Source: Acidobacteriaceae bacterium (GTDB lineage: Bacteria > Acidobacteriota > Terriglobia > Terriglobales > Acidobacteriaceae). From it: DNA of 6,851 bases. The notes beneath the pieces are model-generated. The model worked only from the letters and a program-made list of their open reading frames with translations. It was not told where the DNA came from and did not search any database. The stretch covers positions 7,681 to 14,531 of the forward strand of contig PMCH01000090.1 in the NCBI GenBank assembly GCA_003154055.1, given 5' to 3'. The position numbers and the translations under genes are program-made. This document shows, piece after piece, positions 1-5,032 of the stretch. Numbering within the stretch: position 1 is the first letter of the stretch; each line of letters begins with the position of its first letter.

Positions 1-2012
1 CGGTCCCACATCATCATGCGGATCATGTGCAGGATGTACGCGCCTTTGGGGTAGATAAGGTCGCGGGTGATATTAAAACCGGCTCTGCTGTTGTTGAGCC
101 GGTAACCCATGGTGACCGCGCCGGCGTCGATCGCGCGAAATCCCTCCTTGTTGCGTTCGGTCAATGACTTTTTTTCGTCCTCCCAGAACTCGAGGAACTT
201 TTTCGGGTTTTTCTCGATCAGTTGAATATAGAGAGAAGCGGACATCTCGGCAAAACCCTCGCTCATCCACTGGTCGCGATAGGAATTGAACCCCACCATG
301 TGGCCCCACCATTGGTGGGCCACTTCGTGCGGCGCCACAATCTTCCAGTAGCCGCGGTCTCCCCAATCGAGCCCGAGATTGTGCCGCACCGTGCTGTCAA
401 AGAATGAGCAGATCGGCAGGTAGACGAGAGCGGGCCAGGACTGTCCGAAATTACATGCGGTTTGCTGGGTCATCGCCAGCCGTTTGTAGGGGAGCGGGCC
501 GAAGTAGTCGGAATAGAGTTGGACCGAGACCTGCCCCTCCGCCAGGGCGTGCTTGATCATGCTGGTCGTGTTCATGGTGCCCATGGCCACCGGCGCTCCC
601 ATGTGAGTCCCCTGGGAAGGCATATCGTCATTGATTGCATGCTGCAGGCTCTGCACCCAATCGGGTGGCTCTTCATTGGCGTAGGACTGCACCAGGTACT
701 CGGGTGCGGTCAGTTTCGCTTCTTGCATTTTGAATCTGCCCAGAGTGAACCCTGCGACGGTCTGCGGCACTTCGCTTTTCCACGCGGTGACATTCTGGCC
801 CCCGTCATTGCTCTCGCTGATCAGGCTGCCCGTGGCGGCCATCTTCATCCCTTTGGGGATACGAAAGATCATTTCGTAGGCCGTGTACTCTCCCAGGGAA
901 GAGCTGGCGTTATTGGGATACCAGTTCTCGCGGGCCACGGGAAAGTAGTTGCCGTTTCCCTCATTCGAAACAGCTTCCTTACCGCTGTAGCTCGTGGTGA
1001 TCGTGTATTTTTCCCCGGCGGCCAGGGCTTTGGGGAGAATCACCGCGAAGTCGGCGTCGTCCTTCTTATCTTCCTGCACGAACGAAAGGGGTTGTCCGCC
1101 CTCCGCCGTGACGCTCTGAACCCGCAGTGATCGGAAAAGATCGAACGGTACGACGCGGAGTCCGTTCACGCGCGAGACAAACGTGGTTGTGGACTTGCCA
1201 ATCAGGTTCGCGCTCTTCTCAATCGTTGTGTCGAGTTGCTGGCGCTCGATGTGAATCACGCCGTTCGTTTCTGAACCACGAGCCTTGCCGCTTTTGTACT
1301 CGTCCGAATTGTGAAATGCCGCCCACACCCCGAGCTTGCTTTCGTCGTAGGTGATGAACTCCACTTCTTCCGGATCCAGGGGCATGATCAGCGGGGGCGC
1401 GCCATGAGGATCAATCGCGAAGATCTCTTTGCTGTTGTACTTCTTGCCGTGGATAAATGCCAGGAAGAAGCCGCCCGGCTCCGAACTGAGAACGTCCTGC
1501 AGCACGCGCCCGTCCAGGTTCCACTTCAAGATGCGATTGTGGCGCATCGCGTCCTGGCTATCGCGGAGCAGGCCGGCATCGCAGCCCCCAGACGCCGGAC
1601 TTCCTGCCTTCTTGATCTCGTCGTAAGTCGAGTCGGTGAAGCGGAAGACGGCCTGGCTGAAGTTCTCGCTGAACTCGTTCTCCCTGGTCAGCAACTTGAG
1701 ACTGGCAACTTCCGACGGCAAGGGCGGGGCGAGGACAAAATTGCCGTCTCCGCCGAAAACGGCTCCGGTCACTTTGCCTTGAACCGGAGAGACAAAGCAG
1801 ATTGTCCCGGAACGTAAATGGAAGGTGGCGGCATCGCGATGCAGATCCAAATTGCTGACCGTGACGGCCTCACCGCCCAGCGTGAGGGCACGCAACTGCT
1901 GATAGGCGGGGTCGGAGTTGTGGCCAACGGGGTTATCGGCGGAGAAGAGCGGGAGAGACAGGATAAGCAGGAGCAGCCCAGGCAATGAGATAGAACGGAC
2001 GATGGCAGGCAC
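1..2012 (-). CDS. Exported M1 family zinc metallopeptidase (3' end outside window)
   Basis: This gene encodes a peptidase of the M1 (aminopeptidase N-like) clan, probably acting on peptides outside the cytoplasm. Translating from GTG at 2012 gives 670 residues with no stop before the window edge. Residues 1-25 form a signal peptide: a basic N-terminus, a Leu-rich core and a likely cut near LFSA. Residues of about 26-230 are an N-terminal extension; a beta-sandwich follows, with the M1-typical WYP at 364-366. The zinc site is complete: HEVAH at 562-566 and the third ligand E585, giving HExxH-18-E. Y654 in the YPKGAY segment matches the catalytic tyrosine. The exopeptidase GxMEN motif is absent; GQSWP at 523-527 occupies that place, so aminopeptidase activity is not assured. 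The start is fixed by the Shine-Dalgarno at 2016-2024. The C-terminal helical domain is off-window. Family assignment is firm; substrate is unknown. Confidence 0.95.
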   Translation of the reverse strand, partial: MPAIVRSISLPGLLLLILSLPLFSADNPVGHNSDPAYQQLRALTLGGEAVTVSNLDLHRDAATFHLRSGTICFVSPVQGKVTGAVFGGDGNFVLAPPLPSEVASLKLLTRENEFSENFSQAVFRFTDSTYDEIKKAGSPASGGCDAGLLRDSQDAMRHNRILKWNLDGRVLQDVLSSEPGGFFLAFIHGKKYNSKEIFAIDPHGAPPLIMPLDPEEVEFITYDESKLGVWAAFHNSDEYKSGKARGSETNGVIHIERQQLDTTIEKSANLIGKSTTTFVSRVNGLRVVPFDLFRSLRVQSVTAEGGQPLSFVQEDKKDDADFAVILPKALAAGEKYTITTSYSGKEAVSNEGNGNYFPVARENWYPNNASSSLGEYTAYEMIFRIPKGMKMAATGSLISESNDGGQNVTAWKSEVPQTVAGFTLGRFKMQEAKLTAPEYLVQSYANEEPPDWVQSLQHAINDDMPSQGTHMGAPVAMGTMNTTSMIKHALAEGQVSVQLYSDYFGPLPYKRLAMTQQTACNFGQSWPALVYLPICSFFDSTVRHNLGLDWGDRGYWKIVAPHEVAHQWWGHMVGFNSYRDQWMSEGFAEMSASLYIQLIEKNPKKFLEFWEDEKKSLTERNKEGFRAIDAGAVTMGYRLNNSRAGFNITRDLIYPKGAYILHMIRMMMWD

Positions 2013-2015
2013 GGG

Positions 2016-2024
2016 ACCTCCTTT
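2016..2024 (-). promoter_or_regulatory. Ribosome binding site of the M1 peptidase gene
   Basis: Minus-strand AAAGGAGGT is a near-perfect anti-Shine-Dalgarno match. It lies 4 bases (counted from GGAGG) ahead of GTG at 2012, which opens directly into a signal peptide. There is no in-frame ATG nearby, so this site decides the start. The ATG at 2065 is in another frame. Confidence 0.85.
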
Positions 2025-2037
2025 GAGGAAGCCAGAA

Positions 2038-2066
2038 AGTATGCCCGATTCCCAGTGGCCTGCAAA
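2038..2066 (-). promoter_or_regulatory. Weak candidate sigma70-type promoter for the M1 peptidase gene
   Basis: On the minus strand, TTTGCA (2061-2066) and CATACT (2038-2043) each match 4 of 6 consensus bases and are separated by exactly 17 bases. A transcript starting about 7 bases downstream would have a short leader that just includes the strong ribosome binding site. The spacing is good but the hexamers are weak, so chance is possible. Confidence 0.3.
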
Positions 2067-2267
2067 GGGCGGATATCACCGTGAAAGGTGACGCGCCGGA
2101 CCCCGATGTCAGGGGACAGAGTAACTTTGGTCAGGCGGCATTATGGCTCCCGGTTTTCTCCAAATCGGTACTTAGGTGAACGTTGCCCTCCGGACCCTGG
2201 CTGCGGCGCTTCCACGACGAGCAGGAGTGTCGCCGGATAGATCCGGGGCTTCCGTCCGCAGTTACAA

Positions 2268-2966
2268 TCAGTTCGCCTTGCCGAGCACGCGAGTCCGCTG
2301 GCAGATGGAATCGGGGACTTTCCACGCCACCTTTCCTTCTTTGTCCCGAATTCGAACCACCAGTTCGGCTTCCGTAGCGGTGTCTGCGAAGAGCGGCTTG
2401 CCATCGGAACGCGAAAGCGGGAACACGACCCAGAAACGGTCGTAATCGTAATTCCTCTGCATGACTCCTTGCAGAGCCTGAAGCTTCCGGAGGTCGGGTG
2501 TATCCACTCCGCGCACTCCTTGCAATGGGTTTGCCGACGCACCCTTGGGCTGTAGAAACGCTTCCCAATCGCTGGGAATGACGCCGGACCCTTCGCGGGG
2601 ATCGATCTCAACCATCACCACAGTGGGGCCCGCACTCTCCGCTTCCCGGACCAGCGCCCGGGTTTCGTCATCACTGAGCCGGTTCCTGAGCTGGGCGTGG
2701 CGAGCGGATGCGCGGATGACCTCCGGTGTGAACCAGGTCGCGCGAATCTTGAAATTGATGGCACGCTCAGTTTTGAGGAGGCGTCCGTCCCAGCGGCTTC
2801 CCACCTTGCCGTTTTCGTATGTACTTTTTCCTATGGTATCCGCCTGCGGAGCAGACCACTGGAGGTACGCTTCCTGCGCGGCATCCGCGGCTGGGACAGC
2901 CTGGGCCAAGGCAACCGCCGCCGTCATCAAACACACGTCCGCAAAATGTCGCGCGCGAAACATCAT
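2268..2966 (-). CDS. Exported protein of unknown function, translationally coupled
   Basis: I do not recognise this 232-residue protein. The N-terminus has the shape of a signal peptide: Arg4, Arg6, a hydrophobic stretch over about 11-24, then a likely cut after the ADA at 27-29 or one residue later. The mature part is about 200 residues, soluble and mixed in charge, with no membrane segment. Its middle is helical and charged (about 80-115). The C-terminal half has beta-like stretches, YDRFWVVFPL and AELVVRIRDKEG, as in a small beta-sandwich. I see no catalytic motif. The only cysteine outside the signal peptide is near the C-terminus. The start ATG overlaps the TGA of the preceding gene as ATGA (2963-2966), and a second ATG follows at 2963. 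AGGGA at 2968-2972 is 1 base from the first ATG and 4 from the second, so the second may be the real start. The overlap implies co-translation with the repeat protein upstream. Confidence 0.8.
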   Translation of the reverse strand: MMFRARHFADVCLMTAAVALAQAVPAADAAQEAYLQWSAPQADTIGKSTYENGKVGSRWDGRLLKTERAINFKIRATWFTPEVIRASARHAQLRNRLSDDETRALVREAESAGPTVVMVEIDPREGSGVIPSDWEAFLQPKGASANPLQGVRGVDTPDLRKLQALQGVMQRNYDYDRFWVVFPLSRSDGKPLFADTATEAELVVRIRDKEGKVAWKVPDSICQRTRVLGKAN

Positions 2967-3541
2967 TTCCCTACCCGGCGCAGAATGCTAACTACCTCAG
3001 TTCCACCCATCGCCGTATCCGCAACCGTCACACCAACAAACTCAAAGCCCTCCGCCCCTGCTTCCTGTAGTTCCTTTTGCATGGTCGAGGTCTTCTTCGT
3101 AGCCAGAAGGCGGTATTCATACCGAGGCCGGTTCTTCAGCGTGCGATCGAGTTCCAGGATGGTTACTACTTCCTTGCCACCGAATGTCGACTTGTAAACT
3201 GTTTGCCCCTTGTATTCGAAGCCTTCGTCACCCGCCTCCTGCAATTCTTTCTGCATGGTTGACGTCTTGCTTGTAGCCAGCAGCTTGTAGGCGAACCGGC
3301 CCTTTTCCGAAGATGGTTTGCGATACATGATCGTCACCACCTCAGATCCTCCGAAACTGGTTTCGCCTCCCATGACTCCGCCAAATTGAAACCCGGCTTC
3401 GGAGGCCTCGTTCATCTCTTTTTGCGAGGTGGAGGTCTTGTTCGTCGCCAGCACCCGGTATTCGATGGTTTGAGCCGATGCCGCTACGGATGCGACGAAG
3501 AAGACCAGGCCTGAGATCGCCAATCGTGAACTAAGTATCAT
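2963..3541 (-). CDS. Exported protein with three DUF4177-like repeats
   Basis: The 192-residue product starts with a clear signal peptide (Arg6, hydrophobic core 7-20, ASA cut site after residue 23). The rest is three tandem copies of a 47-residue unit at 28-74, 85-131 and 143-189. Each begins Y-[RK]-[VL]-L-A-T-x-K-T-S-T, continues with a charged helix (QKELQEAG-type) ending in EGF or AGF, and closes with GG-x-EVV-[TS]-I. The pattern of a beta strand, a helix with an (E)GW/F turn, then strands ending in a hydrophobic IL[KR] resembles the DUF4177 family of small domains; this match is from memory and not searched. Function is unknown; repeated small alpha/beta units suggest binding rather than catalysis. 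AGGGAG at 3549-3554 sits 7 bases ahead of the ATG, supporting the start. The gene overlaps the next one by 4 bases. No other cofactor or catalytic motif is visible. Confidence 0.85.
   Translation of the reverse strand: MILSSRLAISGLVFFVASVAASAQTIEYRVLATNKTSTSQKEMNEASEAGFQFGGVMGGETSFGGSEVVTIMYRKPSSEKGRFAYKLLATSKTSTMQKELQEAGDEGFEYKGQTVYKSTFGGKEVVTILELDRTLKNRPRYEYRLLATKKTSTMQKELQEAGAEGFEFVGVTVADTAMGGTEVVSILRRVGK
2975..3460 (-). repeat. Three internal coding repeats, about 141 bases each
   Basis: The units are at 3320-3460, 3149-3289 and 2975-3115, each encoding 47 residues, with linkers of 10 and 11 codons. Units 2 and 3 share TSTMQKELQEAG exactly in protein but differ at many third codon positions. 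Unit 1 is more divergent (TSTSQKEMNEAS). This pattern points to old internal duplication kept under protein-level selection. Confidence 0.85.
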
Positions 3542-3572
3542 GTGGGCTCTCCCTGTTTCAGAGGTTCGTGAA

Positions 3573-3581
3573 CTTATGCCA
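3573..3581 (-). promoter_or_regulatory. Weak extended -10 candidate for the repeat-protein operon
   Basis: The minus strand reads TGGCATAAG: a TGn extension followed by CATAAG, which matches 4 of 6 bases of TATAAT. It lies 32 bases upstream of the ATG at 3541. There is no recognisable -35 element at 16-18 bases, so this is a tentative call. A short GTTC/GAAC inverted repeat (3564-3573) adjoins it. Confidence 0.2.
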
Positions 3582-3660
3582 GTCTAGTGGAAGTCGGGGG
3601 CAGGCGCTGGCGCTCGCGGTTGTCAACACGAGTACTCCACCTGCCTGCGCCACAATGGCC

Positions 3661-3688
3661 TTACAACTAATCACGAATCACCAACCAC
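3661..3688. repeat. Degenerate tandem heptamer repeat
   Basis: Four successive 7-base units on the plus strand read TTACAAC, TAATCAC, GAATCAC and CAACCAC. All end in AC preceded by A/C-rich bases. They lie just downstream of the stop of the adenylyltransferase gene. The two middle units share AATCAC exactly. With so few imperfect units this may be chance, but the style recalls short tandemly repeated heptamers in some bacterial intergenic regions. Confidence 0.3.
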
Positions 3689-3693
3689 GGCCA

Positions 3694-4863
3694 TCAGTAC
3701 TTCGGCATCTTAGTATCGATCTTATCGGCCCACTCGAGGATTCCGCCCGTCAGGTTGTAGACCTTCTTGAATCCAGAGCGGCGCAAAAAGTTGACTGCCC
3801 TTGCGCTACGCACGCCGGAGCGGCAATGAGCGATGATCTCGCGACTTGAATCAAGCTCATGTACGCGCTTGGGCAGATCGCCGACCGGGATGAGGTACCC
3901 ATTGAGGTGGCAGATCTGGTATTCGTGGGGCTCGCGGACGTCGAGGATGAAGATGTCGGCCTTGGCGTCGAGCTTCTTCTTTAATTCTTGCACGGAGATG
4001 GTGGGCACGTCGTTTCCCGCGGGCTCTTCCTCGCCGCGGATTCCGCAAAATTCGTTGTAGTCGATCAGCGAAGTAACCGTCGGATTCTTCCCGCAGACGG
4101 GGCAGTCGGGATTCTTCCGCAGCTTGAGTTCGCGGAATTTCATGCCAAGTGCGTCCACCAGCAGCAGGCGCCCGGCGAGTGAATCGCCCTGGCCGAGGAT
4201 CAGCTTGATCGTCTCGGTAGCTTGAATCACTCCAACTAATCCGGGGAGAATACCCAGCACGCCTCCCTCGGCGCATGATGGAACCAGTCCGGGCGGTGGC
4301 GGCTCGGGATAGAGGCAGCGGTAGCAGGGGCCATCTTCGGTAGCGAAGACGCTGGCCTGCCCTTCGAAACGGAAAATGGATCCGTAGACGTTGGGCTTCC
4401 CGGTGAGCACGCAGGCGTCATTGACCAGGTAGCGGGTGGGAAAGTTATCTGTTCCATCCGCGACGATGTCGAACTCTCGAAACAGATCGAGCGCGTTCGC
4501 GCTGGTGAGTTTCGTGTCGAAGGTGCGCAGGTTCACAAACGGGTTAATGGCCTTCAGCTTGTCGGCGGCGGAGTCGAGCTTCTTACGGCCCACGTCGGCC
4601 GTCGTGTGGATGATCTGGCGCTGGAGGTTGGTGTAGTCCACCACGTCGAAGTCCACGATGCCCAGCGTGCCGACGCCCGCCGCCGTCAGGTAGAGAGCCA
4701 GCGGCGATCCCAGCCCACCCGCGCCGATACACAGCACCTTCGCGGCCTTCAGCTTCTGCTGCCCTTCCATGCCGACCTCGGGCATGATCAGGTGGCGGGA
4801 GTAGCGCAGAATCTCGTCGTTCGTTAGAACGGCTTCGGGTTTGGCTTCGGTAAGGGTGGCCAT
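3694..4863 (-). CDS. moeB: MoeB/MoeZ-type adenylyltransferase-sulfurtransferase with C-terminal rhodanese domain
   Basis: This cytoplasmic E1-like enzyme adenylates the C-terminal glycine of a ubiquitin-like sulfur carrier (MoaD, ThiS or CysO type) and, through its rhodanese domain, can transfer sulfur to form the thiocarboxylate used in molybdopterin, thiamin or cysteine synthesis. The ThiF/MoeB domain spans about 14-265. GAGGLGSP at 47-54 binds ATP, NLQRQ at 79-83 holds the conserved Arg, and DGTDN at 136-140 is the family motif. Zinc ligands are C180, C183, C254 and C257, and C197 in PSCAEGG is the conserved active-site cysteine. The rhodanese domain covers about 286-386, with DVREPHEY at 308-315 and loop CRSGVRS at 347-353 (nucleophile C347). 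The length of 389 matches full MoeZ proteins (about 390). AGAGGA at 4868-4873 supports the ATG. No carrier-protein gene is adjacent, so the exact pathway is open. Confidence 0.95.
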   Translation of the reverse strand: MATLTEAKPEAVLTNDEILRYSRHLIMPEVGMEGQQKLKAAKVLCIGAGGLGSPLALYLTAAGVGTLGIVDFDVVDYTNLQRQIIHTTADVGRKKLDSAADKLKAINPFVNLRTFDTKLTSANALDLFREFDIVADGTDNFPTRYLVNDACVLTGKPNVYGSIFRFEGQASVFATEDGPCYRCLYPEPPPPGLVPSCAEGGVLGILPGLVGVIQATETIKLILGQGDSLAGRLLLVDALGMKFRELKLRKNPDCPVCGKNPTVTSLIDYNEFCGIRGEEEPAGNDVPTISVQELKKKLDAKADIFILDVREPHEYQICHLNGYLIPVGDLPKRVHELDSSREIIAHCRSGVRSARAVNFLRRSGFKKVYNLTGGILEWADKIDTKMPKY

Positions 4864-4957
4864 AAAGTCCTCTTGGATTTTCGTTGGATGAACGGCGGAT
4901 TACTGACAACAACAGCAGCGTGGGCAGGACATTCGGCAGTGTGTCATTCCGCAATCC

Positions 4958-4985
4958 ATTATATCGGGAGCGCGCGAGCGCGCAA
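4958..4985 (-). promoter_or_regulatory. Candidate sigma70-type promoter of the moeB-like gene
   Basis: The minus strand has a perfect TATAAT at 4958-4963 and TTGCGC (3 of 6, with the key TTG) at 4980-4985, with a 16-base spacer. It sits in the 165-base gap ahead of the ATG at 4863, predicting a leader of roughly 85-90 bases. The spacer and -35 overlap a GC palindrome (4970-4983). A perfect -10 in otherwise GC-rich DNA is the main support. Confidence 0.55.
4970..4983. repeat. GC palindrome inside the candidate promoter spacer
   Basis: GCGCGC-GA-GCGCGC is an inverted repeat with 6-base arms. It lies between the candidate -10 and -35 elements and runs into the -35. As RNA it could form a 5-bp stem with a 4-base loop. 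It could be a protein binding site or simple GC-rich sequence. Confidence 0.4.
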
Positions 4986-5004
4986 CGGCGGCCAGAGTCC
5001 ACCC

Positions 5005-5032
5005 GTAGCGGGGCCGAAGGCGCCGGCGCTAC
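5005..5032 (-). repeat. GC-rich hairpin embedding the stop codon of the Pat-type gene
   Basis: Arms GTAGCG (5005-5010) and CGCTAC (5027-5032) pair perfectly, and the enclosed GC-rich bases can extend the stem with bulges. On the minus strand the right arm contains the TAG stop of the acetyltransferase gene. No U-tract follows, so it is not a classical intrinsic terminator. It could protect the 3' end of the message or be one copy of a dispersed short palindromic repeat. Confidence 0.45.

Larger units (their letters stand above)
2013..2267. other. Intergenic region between the coupled pair and the M1 peptidase gene
   Basis: This 255-base gap holds the candidate promoter and ribosome binding site of the peptidase gene. 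It also has a 5-bp inverted repeat (TCACC/GGTGA, 2076-2091) and the motif GGGGACAGAGTAACTTT at about 2113-2129. I see no convincing gene or U-tract terminator. Open frames that cross it come from alternative frames of the gene ending at 2268. Confidence 0.5.

Noticed and set aside
462..1130. 222-codon plus-strand open frame
   Set aside because: It lies fully antisense to the M1 peptidase frame, whose signal peptide, zinc site and catalytic Tyr are intact. The plus-strand translation has no recognisable motif.
2076..2091. TCACC/GGTGA inverted repeat as an operator or terminator
   Set aside because: Five-base arms are expected by chance in a window of this size, and there is no U-tract or known regulator consensus.
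2233..2246. CCGGATAGATCCGG inverted repeat as a terminator of the coupled pair
   Set aside because: The stem is only 5 bp with a 4-base loop and no U-tract follows, so a terminator call is not supported.
2131..2611. Two overlapping minus-strand open frames of 145 and 156 codons
   Set aside because: They are alternative frames of the exported-protein gene ending at 2268. They lack signal peptides and are rich in Arg, Ser and Pro, as expected of shadow frames.
3621..3626. Perfect minus-strand TTGACA as a -35 element
   Set aside because: At 16-18 bases downstream the sequence is GC-only (CTGCCC region), with no -10-like hexamer, so it does not form a promoter by itself.
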